A DNA stretch of 64,000 nt from an uncultured Sulfitobacter sp. Lineage in GTDB: Bacteria > Pseudomonadota > Alphaproteobacteria > Rhodobacterales > Rhodobacteraceae. Below, in pieces: positions 9,171 through 17,210 of the stretch. Position 1 is the stretch's first letter. Each line of letters starts with the position of its first letter. The notes under the pieces are model-generated. The model saw only the letters and a program-made list of their open reading frames with translations, was not told the origin of the DNA and did no database searches. The stretch covers positions 496,001 through 560,000 of the forward strand of contig CANLOQ010000003.1 of the NCBI GenBank assembly GCA_947492925.1, read 5' to 3'. A program made the position numbers and the translations under genes.

Positions 9171-9809
9171 ATGCTGACAGCAATCATTGATTACGAATCG
9201 GGCAACCTGCATTCGGCGCACAAGGCATTCGAACGGATGGCCCGGGAGGTGGACGCAGGTCAGGTCGTTGTGACCTCGGACGCTGATGTGGTGGCCCGCG
9301 CCGACCGCATCGTGCTCCCCGGCGATGGTGCATTCCCCGCCTGTATGGCCGCACTTCAAAGTGCCGATGGTCTGTTTGACGCGATGACAGAGGCCGTGAC
9401 GGTGCGCGCGCGCCCATTTCTGGGCATTTGCGTCGGCATGCAGTTGATGGCCAGCGTTGGACGGGAATACCGCGATACGGTCGGTCTGGACTGGATTGGC
9501 GGAGATGTGACAGCCATCACGCCCGCTGACCCCGCGCTCAAAGTGCCGCATATGGGGTGGAACGACCTCATCGTTGATCACCCCCATCCGGTGTTTGCAG
9601 AAATGAACACCGGCGATCACGCCTATTTCGTGCATTCCTATCATATGGCTGTCCATGACCCGTCTGAACGGCTGGCCCATGTGGATTATGGCGGAGACGT
9701 CACCGCCATCATCGGGCGCGACACGATGCTGGGCATGCAGTTCCACCCCGAAAAAAGCCAGACAACCGGTCTGCGCCTGATCGCCAACTTTCTGACATGG
9801 CGTCCTTGA
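9171..9809 (+). CDS. hisH: Imidazole glycerol phosphate synthase, glutaminase subunit
   Basis: HisH supplies ammonia from glutamine to HisF. The class I amidotransferase triad is visible: the nucleophile Cys in FLGICVGMQLM and the His/Glu pair in MQFHPEKSQTTG. The ATG at 9171 gives the standard N-terminus MLTAIIDYESGNLHSA (212 residues). A GTG at 9159, overlapping the hisB stop, would add four residues and remains possible. Translation is probably coupled to hisB. Confidence 0.96.
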   Translation: MLTAIIDYESGNLHSAHKAFERMAREVDAGQVVVTSDADVVARADRIVLPGDGAFPACMAALQSADGLFDAMTEAVTVRARPFLGICVGMQLMASVGREYRDTVGLDWIGGDVTAITPADPALKVPHMGWNDLIVDHPHPVFAEMNTGDHAYFVHSYHMAVHDPSERLAHVDYGGDVTAIIGRDTMLGMQFHPEKSQTTGLRLIANFLTWRP

Positions 9810-9860
9810 GCAGTTCTGACCGCCAGTCCCCTGCCCATCAGGTCCTGACCAGATCCGGCG

Positions 9861-10274
9861 CTATTTCACCCGTGTCCAGACCTTGTCGCTACAACCATCC
9901 GCATTGCAGGCCTCAAGCCGCAGACGTCGCCCTGCCACTTCGACGCGCGAAGTTCTGTATTGCAGGGCGTTGCGGTCCACGTATTCGCCAAGAAAGCTCC
10001 CGTCGGCCTGTGGCTTGAGCTTGACCAGCGTGAGCTGTCCGACCGCATTTGACGGCGCGTCATACCCGGCCCGGTTCTTGGCCCGTTCAACCCGTCCGCA
10101 CAGGGCACGCCCGCAAGACCGGGTGCGTACCCAAAGCACAATACCCAGCTGATCGGGCTCTGTCGCCCACAGCCCGCGTGGAATCTCGGCCTGCTCACCC
10201 TCCTGCGCCAAAAGGGCGCAAGGGGCCAGACCAAGTGTCAGCATCAGAACAAGGGGGCGCAAATATCCGGACAT
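9861..10274 (-). CDS. DUF2147-type secreted protein (copy 1)
   Basis: 137 residues with a signal peptide (cleavage near ALLA-QEG). The mature part follows the DUF2147 plan: an opening GLWATE segment, cysteines around CGRALCGRVE, a central GEYVDRNALQYRTSRVEV and a closing RLRLEACNADGCSDKVWTRV. Copy 2 lies at 10358-10753 with the same order of elements. DUF2147 proteins are small periplasmic or secreted beta-rich proteins of unknown function. Both copies are antisense to the his genes. Confidence 0.78.
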   Translation of the reverse strand: MSGYLRPLVLMLTLGLAPCALLAQEGEQAEIPRGLWATEPDQLGIVLWVRTRSCGRALCGRVERAKNRAGYDAPSNAVGQLTLVKLKPQADGSFLGEYVDRNALQYRTSRVEVAGRRLRLEACNADGCSDKVWTRVK

Positions 10275-10357
10275 GGCATAGCTTTTCGAAGACGTGGCAG
10301 ATTTTGCACAAGCCTAGAAAATCAGCCACGCCAACACAATGTCCGATGATGGGTGCC

Positions 10358-10753
10358 CTACTTGACGCGCTTCCACTTGCCACCGCTGCGGCAGATACCC
10401 AACACACAGCCTTTCACATCCAATGAGTTTCCAGACAAAACAAGTTGCCCGCTGTAGGTCTTGTCGCGATCAGGTGAATGCACTTTGCCGCCCGCATATT
10501 TGCCGCCGCCCTGATTCTTCATGTCCCAGATCAGTTTGCGGCCCAGATTTGCGGATTCGTAGGTCTTGCCAGCGGCATCGACACTTTTCACCAATGTGCC
10601 GCAAATCGCCGTGCCACATTCGACAATCTTGATCTGGCCGGAGTTGCCATTGTCATCCTTGTTGGTCTGCCAAGTGCCCACAATCGGGTCCGCTGCCCAT
10701 GCCGCACCGCCCAGGGCAAAACCCAGCACCGCTGCTATCACTGTCGTTTTCAT
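10358..10753 (-). CDS. DUF2147-type secreted protein (copy 2)
   Basis: 131 residues with a signal peptide (AWA-ADPIVGTW). It shows the full DUF2147 layout: PIVGTWQT, IVECGTAICGTLV, GRKLIWDMK, the lysine/tyrosine-rich turn DRDKTYSGQL, and the final CVLGICRSGGKWKRV. It is closer to the family consensus than the neighbouring copy at 9861-10274. Its start lies 133 bases before hisA on the opposite strand, so the two are divergent. Function unknown. Confidence 0.88.
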   Translation of the reverse strand: MKTTVIAAVLGFALGGAAWAADPIVGTWQTNKDDNGNSGQIKIVECGTAICGTLVKSVDAAGKTYESANLGRKLIWDMKNQGGGKYAGGKVHSPDRDKTYSGQLVLSGNSLDVKGCVLGICRSGGKWKRVK

Positions 10754-10886
10754 TCCGTATCCTTCCCTTTTTCACACCACCCTGTTCCACCGCTCCCCGG
10801 TCTGGCAAGCCTAACCTTGGGTCGCGTTGCAAATCGTTGTGTGGCATGTCACAGGGTGATCAGCACTCACAACCCAGGGCTCTGCG

Positions 10887-11606
10887 ATGATCCTCTACCC
10901 CGCAATTGACCTCAAAGATGGCCAGGCCGTGCGCCTGGTACACGGAGACATGAACCGCTCGACGGTGTTCAACGACGATCCGGCCGCACAGGCGCGCAGC
11001 TTTGTCGAAGCGGGTTGCCAATGGCTGCACCTTGTTGATCTCAATGGCGCATTTGCGGGCACGCCTGTGAATGCCGCACCGGTAGAAGCAATCTTGCAAA
11101 GCTGCGATGTACCGGCGCAACTGGGCGGCGGCATCCGCGATATGGCAACGATTGAAACATGGTTGGACAAGGGCCTCGCACGGGTCATTCTGGGCACCGT
11201 CGCCGTGGAAAACCCGGCGCTTGTGCGCGAGGCCGCGCGCGCCTTCCCCGGCAAGGTGGCTGTAGGCATCGACGCGCGCGCCGGTAAGGTGGCCACCAAA
11301 GGCTGGGCTGAGGAAACGGACGTTGACGCCACCGATCTGGCCAAATCCTTTGAAGATGCAGGCGTCGCGGCGATCATCTATACCGACATCCTGCGCGACG
11401 GTGCGATGGGTGGCCCGAACGTGGACGCCACCGCCGCACTTGCCCGCGCCGTGCGCATCCCTGTCATCGCATCGGGGGGCGTGTCATCCTTGCAGGACCT
11501 TGAAACCCTGCGCGACACGGGCGTGATCGACGGCGCGATCTCGGGCCGCGCGCTCTACGATGGTGCCATCGACCTTGCCTTGGCTCTCAAGGCACTCTCC
11601 AGCTGA
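10887..11606 (+). CDS. hisA: Phosphoribosylformimino-5-aminoimidazole carboxamide ribotide isomerase
   Basis: HisA, a half-barrel-duplicated TIM barrel of 239 residues, isomerises ProFAR to PRFAR in histidine synthesis. Evidence includes the N-terminal [18 protein letters not shown] with the catalytic Asp, QLGGGIRD, and the second-half phosphate loop [13 protein letters not shown] with [15 protein letters not shown] carrying the second catalytic Asp. It is followed by hisF (64-base gap) and hisE. Confidence 0.97.
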   Translation: MILYPAIDLKDGQAVRLVHGDMNRSTVFNDDPAAQARSFVEAGCQWLHLVDLNGAFAGTPVNAAPVEAILQSCDVPAQLGGGIRDMATIETWLDKGLARVILGTVAVENPALVREAARAFPGKVAVGIDARAGKVATKGWAEETDVDATDLAKSFEDAGVAAIIYTDILRDGAMGGPNVDATAALARAVRIPVIASGGVSSLQDLETLRDTGVIDGAISGRALYDGAIDLALALKALSS

Positions 11607-11625
11607 CTTCATCTTTCCAATACAA
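11606..11625 (+). repeat. Short copy of an intergenic repeat after hisA
   Basis: The bases directly after the hisA stop codon share 16 identical nucleotides (ACTTCATCTTTCCAAT) with the start of a longer structured element at 43320, also just after a stop codon. Here the downstream palindromic part is missing. Confidence 0.45.
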
Positions 11626-11670
11626 CTCATTCGCCCTGACCACAGACACCCCCGCCCGACGGAACAGCCC

Positions 11671-12432
11671 ATGCTCAAAACCCGCATCATCCCCTGCCTC
11701 GACGTGGCCGATGGCCGCGTGGTCAAAGGCGTCAACTTTGTCGGCCTGCGCGATGCGGGCGATCCTGTGGATGCTGCCATCGCCTATGATGCCGCGGGTG
11801 CCGATGAACTCTGTTTTCTCGACATACACGCTACCCACGAAAACCGGGGCACCATGTTTGATCTGGTGCGCCGCACGGCAGAGCATTGCTACATCCCGTT
11901 GACCGTGGGTGGTGGCGTACGCACGGCGGCGGACGTGCGGGCGCTGTTGCTGGCGGGGGCGGACAAGGTCAGCTTCAACTCAGCGGCCGTTGCTGACCCT
12001 GATGTCATCGCCCAGGCTGCAGACCAGTTTGGCAGCCAATGCATCGTCTGTGCCATTGACGCCAAGACTGTTGCCCCCGGCAAATGGGAAATCTTTACGC
12101 ATGGCGGGCGCAAGGCCACGGGCATTGATGCGGTCGAATTTGCACGAACGGTTACCGCCAAAGGCGCCGGAGAAATCCTGCTTACCTCGATGGATCGCGA
12201 CGGCACCAAACAGGGCTTCAACCTGCCCCTGACCCGCGCCATTTCCGATGCCGTCAGCGTTCCGGTCATCGCGTCAGGCGGTGTTGGCACGCTCGACCAT
12301 CTGGTCGAGGGCGTGACAAAGGGCGGGGCCTCGGCGGTGCTGGCCGCCTCGATTTTTCACTTTGGCACCTTTACCGTGGCCGAAGCCAAGGCGCATATGG
12401 CTTCCGCAGGCATCCCCATGAGGCTCACATGA
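11671..12432 (+). CDS. hisF: Imidazole glycerol phosphate synthase, cyclase subunit
   Basis: HisF uses ammonia from HisH to convert PRFAR to IGP and AICAR. The 253 residues begin with the standard [23 protein letters not shown], with the first catalytic Asp. The second is in [14 protein letters not shown]. Phosphate loops are [12 protein letters not shown] and [13 protein letters not shown]. The frame is open 37 codons further upstream, but only the ATG at 11671 gives the family N-terminus. Confidence 0.97.
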   Translation: MLKTRIIPCLDVADGRVVKGVNFVGLRDAGDPVDAAIAYDAAGADELCFLDIHATHENRGTMFDLVRRTAEHCYIPLTVGGGVRTAADVRALLLAGADKVSFNSAAVADPDVIAQAADQFGSQCIVCAIDAKTVAPGKWEIFTHGGRKATGIDAVEFARTVTAKGAGEILLTSMDRDGTKQGFNLPLTRAISDAVSVPVIASGGVGTLDHLVEGVTKGGASAVLAASIFHFGTFTVAEAKAHMASAGIPMRLT

Positions 12433-12734
12433 CACTTGATGATCTCTACGCCACGATTCTCGCGCGCAAGGGTGCCGACCCCGCCAGCAGCTGGACCGCA
12501 CAGCTTCTGGCCAAAGGACCGGAAAAATGCGCCGAAAAGTTCGGGGAAGAGGCAATCGAGGCGATCATTGAGGCCGTAAAGGACGACAAGCAAGCTTTGA
12601 CCAATGAGGCCGCAGATGTCCTCTATCACCTGCTTGTCATGCTTGCCGCCCGCGACGTGCCGCTGCAGGCGGTGATGGACACCCTTGCCAATCGTCAGAA
12701 ACAATCAGGTATAGCGGAAAAATCACAACGCTGA
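12429..12734 (+). CDS. hisE: Phosphoribosyl-ATP pyrophosphatase
   Basis: 101 residues of the MazG-like all-alpha family that hydrolyses PR-ATP to PR-AMP early in histidine synthesis. The metal-binding pattern is present: [20 protein letters not shown], then [14 protein letters not shown]. It overlaps hisF by four bases (ATGA), which indicates translational coupling. HisE is separate from HisI here, as in most alphaproteobacteria; hisI is not in the window. Confidence 0.96.
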   Translation: MTLDDLYATILARKGADPASSWTAQLLAKGPEKCAEKFGEEAIEAIIEAVKDDKQALTNEAADVLYHLLVMLAARDVPLQAVMDTLANRQKQSGIAEKSQR

Positions 12735-12853
12735 GCGCGGGTTACCTGCCCTTCGGACCATTTCAGTGCAGCGCGTGAGTGACGCATGTGCAATCAACGG
12801 GCAGCACAGCACCAGATTACAAAAGCAATGCGGACAGCGCCTGCCGCTTCAAA

Positions 12854-13321
12854 TCACAGCTTGCTTGAGATCACACCGGTCGCAAAGCCACCCTTGCGCA
12901 ATTCCCCAAACAGCCGTTGGTATTCAATCTTGGGGCAACGGTTCTGAATAACCGTCACGCCACGCGCCTCCGCCTGTGCGGCGGCCTCGGCATGCTCCAC
13001 CCCGATTTGCATCCAGATCGTCTGTAAATCAGGAAAAAGCGCCAGCGCATCGTCGACAATTTCCGGCACCGCTTCGGAACGGCGGAATATATCCACCATA
13101 TCCACCGGTTCTTCCACATCTGACAAGCCGGCAAGCACCGGTTGGCCAAAGAGCATTTCACCCACATGACGCGGATTGATCGGGATCACCTTATAGTCGC
13201 GCAGGGCAAGGTATCGCCCAACGAAATAGCTCGCGCGCACCGGGTTCATCGAAACGCCGACAATGGCAATACGGCGCGCCTTTTTCAGGACATCACGCAA
13301 AAGGTCGTCTGAATATTCCAT
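12854..13321 (-). CDS. CoA-binding protein (YccU-like)
   Basis: 155 residues with a Rossmann-like CoA_binding domain: the nucleotide loop RRIAIVGVSMNPVRASYFVGRYL, then YKVIPINPRHVGEMLFGQPV and the closing VTVIQNRCPKIEYQRLF. Relatives of E. coli YccU bind CoA; their role is unclear. The ATG at 13321 begins with the family N-terminus. The frame is open back to 13447, but that part would be read through a terminator hairpin at 13347-13382 and shows no domain. The odd promoter situation is discussed under findings. Confidence 0.9.
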   Translation of the reverse strand: MEYSDDLLRDVLKKARRIAIVGVSMNPVRASYFVGRYLALRDYKVIPINPRHVGEMLFGQPVLAGLSDVEEPVDMVDIFRRSEAVPEIVDDALALFPDLQTIWMQIGVEHAEAAAQAEARGVTVIQNRCPKIEYQRLFGELRKGGFATGVISSKL

Positions 13322-13346
13322 ACCCCCTGCTACGCTAAGGCGGGGA

Positions 13347-13382
13347 CAAAAAAAAGCGCCCATCGGGAAAACCCGTGGGCGC
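13347..13382 (-). terminator. Rho-independent terminator or attenuator before the CoA-binding gene
   Basis: Read on the minus strand, GCGCCCACGGG-TTTT-CCCGATGGGCGC forms an 11-12 bp stem with one mismatch and is followed by eight T residues. It ends about 25 bases before the ATG at 13321, on the same strand. It can therefore end a transcript from the 13383-13636 side or attenuate the CoA-binding gene. Confidence 0.85.
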
Positions 13383-13636
13383 GTCAGTGCGGAACGAGGG
13401 ACAGTTAGGGGACGCATCGGTGTTCCGGACCGCCGCGTCTTACCCAAGAGATAGGAAGCGCAGCTGCGCAGAAAAAGAGGTATCGCAGCGATGTGAACAA
13501 AATCTTAAACCGGCTGGCCGGAAGGCTCTTGCAAGATCAAATTCCTGCTAATGGACTGATCGCAAACAGTTCTTCCCAAAACGACGTTCAGACCCGATGA
13601 AAAATGGCCGAACAGATGCGCGGAAGACCGCCTATT
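13383..13636 (-). other. Non-coding stretch in front of a terminator, possible small RNA or leader
   Basis: 250 bases between the zinc-ribbon gene stop (13637) and the terminator, with no supported coding frame. On the minus strand it contains a short palindrome (CCGGCCAGCCGG) and could be the 3' untranslated region of the zinc-ribbon transcript or a separate small RNA. I see no clear promoter and match no known RNA family. Confidence 0.3.
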
Positions 13637-13954
13637 CTAATCAAAGATATCCTCAACCACATCAAACAATTCTTCCGCCAGATCCTTGAACCAGCTCTTG
13701 CGCTTTTTCAGCTTGCGCGGCTTTTTCTTTTTGTAGGACACGGCCTGTGCCTTTTGCGGAAACTCCCGCACGGCCGGTCGGTGGCTGACGGCTTTCTTTT
13801 CCGGCTTGCGCTCCTGCGTTCTGGGCAACATCTTGAGATCACGCAAAGGCGCGCCGCAACTGGCGCAGGTAAGTTCGTGCCGTCCTTTTTCTAACGTCAG
13901 TGCGGCCTTGCTGCCGCAGTGACAGCAGGTTGCGATCTTGGAGGGAAATCCCAT
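13637..13954 (-). CDS. Zinc-ribbon protein with basic linker, unknown
   Basis: 105 residues. A CxxC pair (CCHC) and a second CxxC (CASC) about 17 residues later form a zinc ribbon in the first 40 residues. A strongly basic stretch (KKKKPRKLKKRK) follows, then an acidic amphipathic tail (WFKDLAEELFDVVEDIFD). The arrangement suggests nucleic-acid or ribosome contact, but no family is recognised. It lies ten bases downstream of rlmB on the same strand, so they are likely co-transcribed. Confidence 0.72.
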   Translation of the reverse strand: MGFPSKIATCCHCGSKAALTLEKGRHELTCASCGAPLRDLKMLPRTQERKPEKKAVSHRPAVREFPQKAQAVSYKKKKPRKLKKRKSWFKDLAEELFDVVEDIFD

Positions 13955-13964
13955 GTCAGTGCCC

Positions 13965-14744
13965 TTATGCGTTTGCCTTTACTGCATATAGGGCGATTGC
14001 CGCCGCATTTGAGACGTTGAGCGACCCGAATGTGCCGGTGGCGTCAATACGCACCAATGCATCCACCGTTTCACGGGTCTTTTCACGCAGGCCCGGCCCT
14101 TCTGCCCCCAGCACCAATGCCACTGGCCGGTCGCGCTTTCCCTCGACGGCGTCCTCGATTGTGGTCTCCGCCTCCCCGTCCAGACCCAGCACCAGATACC
14201 CCATTCCCTGAAGCGCCCGGATCGCATCTGCCAGATTACGCACTCGCAAATAAGGCTGCCGCTCCAACGCACCCGAGGCGGTTTTGGCAAGCGCACCGGT
14301 TTCCGGCGCGGAATGGTGGCGCGTGCCGACCACCGCCGACGCACCCAGCACTTCGGCAGACCGCAGGATTGCGCCGACATTGTGCGGGTCGGTCACCCGG
14401 TCCAGCAACATCACACGTGGGGCGGCGGTATCCCCGATGCAGACATCTTCAAGCCTGCCCCAGTCCAGCGGTTTTACCTCAAGCACGGCACCCTGATGCA
14501 CCGACCCCGGATCAAGCGGCGGACGAAACTTGCGCGGATCGATGACCTCCGGCGTGACACCCGCAAAAGCGATGGCTTCCTCCAGCTTGGCGGCAGCATT
14601 CGGCGTGACCATCAGCGTCAGTTTGACCCGCGCAGGGTTCATCAGCGCATCGCGCACAGCGTGCAGGCCAAAGAGCCAAAGCGTCGCATTTGCCTGCGCT
14701 TTCTTGTCCTGTTCCTTTTGAACCACCCATTTGGGTTTCTTCAT
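13965..14744 (-). CDS. rlmB: 23S rRNA (guanosine-2'-O)-methyltransferase (TrmH/SpoU family)
   Basis: 259 residues: an N-terminal substrate-binding domain (LFGLHAVRDAL) followed by the knotted SPOUT domain. Motif 1 is LLDRVTDPHNVGAILRSAEVLG, motif 2 VALVLGAEGPGLREKTRE and motif 3 GSLNVSNAAAIALY, the standard SAM-binding knot. RlmB methylates G2251 of 23S rRNA in E. coli; related TrmH enzymes act on tRNA, so the target is inferred. The ATG at 14744 has AAGGGG upstream. A longer open frame runs antisense through tRNA-Tyr and is rejected. Confidence 0.93.
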   Translation of the reverse strand: MKKPKWVVQKEQDKKAQANATLWLFGLHAVRDALMNPARVKLTLMVTPNAAAKLEEAIAFAGVTPEVIDPRKFRPPLDPGSVHQGAVLEVKPLDWGRLEDVCIGDTAAPRVMLLDRVTDPHNVGAILRSAEVLGASAVVGTRHHSAPETGALAKTASGALERQPYLRVRNLADAIRALQGMGYLVLGLDGEAETTIEDAVEGKRDRPVALVLGAEGPGLREKTRETVDALVRIDATGTFGSLNVSNAAAIALYAVKANA

Positions 14745-14855
14745 CTTTTCGCCCCTTCTTCCGGTCATCGCAAAAGCCATATGATTTTGCCTTGACGCCC
14801 CTTGGGGCCGCTTGTAATCACGCGAACACGTCAGGCGCAATGCGTAGGCGTAAGT

Positions 14856-14939
14856 GGGCGACAGGCCGCAAGGTGTGGCAGGGGACTGTAACTCCCTCGC
14901 GGAGACGCACGCCTGGTTCGATTCCAGGGTCGCCCACCA
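14856..14939 (+). tRNA. tRNA-Tyr (anticodon GTA), CCA encoded
   Basis: A class II tRNA: acceptor GGGCGAC/GTCGCCC, anticodon stem GGGGA/TCCCT around CTGTAAC (anticodon GTA), long variable arm, T-arm CCTGG-TTCGATT-CCAGG, discriminator A and encoded CCA. It is divergent from rlmB. Confidence 0.95.
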
Positions 14940-15077
14940 CTCAATATCCATAGTAAGAAGTCTGGCCCCGCGAAGTCCGATCCCACAGGTTACGGAACGC
15001 GCATCGTAAACACAGCGCTGCCGCGGCCCGCCTGCCCCTCATTAAAACACCGGTCCCCCGCCCCACGGCATACATAC

Positions 15078-15105
15078 GAAAATCGCCGCCCCAAAGGACG
15101 GCGAT
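15078..15105 (-). terminator. Rho-independent terminator after the repeat protein gene
   Basis: On the minus strand ATCGCCGTCC and GGGCGGCGAT pair (one G-U) around a short loop and run into TTTTC, 25 bases after the stop codon of the gene at 15130-16773. Confidence 0.8.
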
Positions 15106-15129
15106 CCGATATTCTTTCCGTGGCAAGTT

Positions 15130-16773
15130 TCAGGCGTCAACGTCATCCATCAGGTCTTCGGCCACCTTTTCCTCTTCTTCCGCGTCTGGCGGTGGCAGCA
15201 CGGGGATGCCTGCGATGTACTGCACATCATACTGGCCGCAATCATCACCCGACGGCGGACAGGCGCCGACCTCGATATTGTCGATATAGATGTCCTCGTT
15301 GTTTGCCGAAATGTCCGACACAAACCGGAACGTGACATCGCCATCGGCCTCATCCAGCACGCCGCCGGCGTAGGACAGCGTGGTGTAGTGGCTGTCAAAG
15401 CTCTGTCCCGTTTCAGAGCCGACCATTTCGGTGCCGTGATCATTGACCCGGAATTCATCCAGCAAGACCCATTCATCATCGCTCAACTGCACCTCAAGGC
15501 GCAGGCTGTCGGCCATCGCGCCGCTGTTCTCGAAGTTGCCGATACATCCGGCGGCTGCGTCAAAAGTGATCGTCGTGGGGCCATCCGATTGAACGGTTTC
15601 CAACTGCAGCGTGCCGTCACTGTCGCCGTCGGTGTTCAGGTCTCCGTAATACGTATCGACGCCCCAATTGTCAGCGCTGGCAATCGCATCGCTGTCTTCG
15701 GCCGTGTGGATGCCGGTGAAATCCTCACTCAGGATCGTCTCGGGCGCGCAGTCTTCGGTCAGTTCGGACGCAGTCACCTCAACATTGTCGACAAAGATGA
15801 TCTCATCCGTCGCGGTCAGATCAGAGATCAGGCGGAATTGCACACTCTCCTCGGCCGTATCCAGAACGCCGCCTTCATAGTTCAGCGTCGCGCCATGCTC
15901 ACCAAAGGTGTTGCCCGTTTCCGAACCCACCATCTGCGTGCCGTGGTCGTTGACCATGAACTCATCCAGCAACACCCACTCGCCACCATCAATCTGAACC
16001 TCAAGGCGCAGGCTGTCAGCCATAGAACCGCTGTTTTCGAAATTCTGAATGCCACAGGTACGCACATCCATCGAAAAGGACGCAGGCCCGTCGGTCGCGA
16101 CCTCGGCCAGACGCAGCTCCCCTTCATAACATCTGTTAGTGCCCAGCTGCCCGTTGCTGACAACCCAGCCTTCGTTGCTTTCAACCGCGTCGCTTTGCTG
16201 GGGTGTATGGACGTTGTTAAAGCTCTCAAACAGCGCCACGCTGTCAACCAGCACCGGATCACTGCCCCCGTCATCACCTGCGGTGAGAACCTGACCATTG
16301 CCGCCGTCGGACTGCACAACGGTCGTCAGGCTGCCCAGATCCAGTTGATCCAGCGTCAGTGGGCCATTGGCAGAAGACAGGGTAAAATTGGCCTGCGGCA
16401 CGTTGCCCGCGGTTGAATCGTCCACCAAACCGAACTGAATGCCAACGTCAAAGCTGTCAGCCACCTGTGCGCCATTGGCCAGCGTATTGACACTGTTGGC
16501 ATTGGCCTGAATGCCCGTTACCGGCGAAAAAATGGATCCGTCGTTGGCATCAGGGAAAAAGATCAGGTCGTCCAGCGTGCTGTCATTTGCCAGATTGAAA
16601 AAGATGCCGTCGATGTCACCCACCGGCACGGCAGGGTCAGCCGGAGCGACCACTACAAAAATCGTGCCCGAAGGCGTTTCGGTCAGCGTCACGCTGACCT
16701 GTGGGTCACAGCCCAAAAGAACCGAAACGGGGTCTTTGACGGCGGTATTTGCGGTGTTTGCGGACGTAACCAT
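15130..16773 (-). CDS. Large acidic, probably secreted protein with two internal repeats
   Basis: About 547 residues, very rich in Asp, Glu, Asn and Gly, with no N-terminal signal peptide. This fits export by a type I system, though no RTX nonapeptides are visible. An N-terminal beta-rich domain (residues ~15-180) is followed by two copies of a ~150-residue module. Each copy holds FENSG.MADSLRLEVQ, EWVLLDEF.VNDHGT.MVGSETG, GGVLD and a closing IYIDNIEV/IIFVDNVEV strand, suggesting a jelly-roll domain. The tail ends in an acidic EEEEKVAEDLMDD. The ATG at 16773 has GGAG 6 bases upstream. Adhesin or polymer-binding protein is only an inference. Confidence 0.8.
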   Translation of the reverse strand: MVTSANTANTAVKDPVSVLLGCDPQVSVTLTETPSGTIFVVVAPADPAVPVGDIDGIFFNLANDSTLDDLIFFPDANDGSIFSPVTGIQANANSVNTLANGAQVADSFDVGIQFGLVDDSTAGNVPQANFTLSSANGPLTLDQLDLGSLTTVVQSDGGNGQVLTAGDDGGSDPVLVDSVALFESFNNVHTPQQSDAVESNEGWVVSNGQLGTNRCYEGELRLAEVATDGPASFSMDVRTCGIQNFENSGSMADSLRLEVQIDGGEWVLLDEFMVNDHGTQMVGSETGNTFGEHGATLNYEGGVLDTAEESVQFRLISDLTATDEIIFVDNVEVTASELTEDCAPETILSEDFTGIHTAEDSDAIASADNWGVDTYYGDLNTDGDSDGTLQLETVQSDGPTTITFDAAAGCIGNFENSGAMADSLRLEVQLSDDEWVLLDEFRVNDHGTEMVGSETGQSFDSHYTTLSYAGGVLDEADGDVTFRFVSDISANNEDIYIDNIEVGACPPSGDDCGQYDVQYIAGIPVLPPPDAEEEEKVAEDLMDDVDA

Positions 16774-17210
16774 AGCGTTCTCCAAATCCGGTAAGTATCT
16801 AGGTCATCAATAGGTTACCAAGCCGAAACAGCCGCACAAAAACACACATTGGCCACAATCGAGCACCATTGCTGTCAAAATTCCAAGATTGGCGCGCCCG
16901 ATTGTTTCGGCCTCCTGAGACAATCCGCGCAGACACTGTACACTGTTCAATACGCCATCAGCGCGGGAAGGACGCGAGGCGAATCGCACCCGATGTCTGC
17001 CTGTCCTGAAATTGGCACCGCCACCCGTTTTGACCGTCAGGACCGGCAGAAGCCTTGTTGCCAACCTCAATACGGCGCGAGGTGCCTGCCGGTCTGCATA
17101 ACCAGCGAAAGCCTGATCCTGCCCCCTTCGCGCACCTCAGAAATTGCCGCCTTTTGCGCAGGCACTTTCGGTTCTATAGTCGTGAAAAAGAAAGCAGGCG
17201 CAGCGCGAAT
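16774..17210. promoter_or_regulatory. Divergent intergenic region, no gene seen
   Basis: About 437 bases between the starts of the two divergent genes at 15130-16773 and 17211-18215. The open frames here have no ribosome site or domain. It presumably holds both promoters; I could not assign boxes. Confidence 0.4.

Noticed and set aside
14745-14951. N-terminal extension of rlmB
   Set aside because: It is translated antisense through tRNA-Tyr; the ATG at 14744 has a ribosome site and the expected N-terminus.
15388-16416. Long plus-strand open frame inside the two-repeat protein gene
   Set aside because: It mirrors the GC-rich third-position bias of the minus-strand gene, which has internal repeats and a ribosome site.
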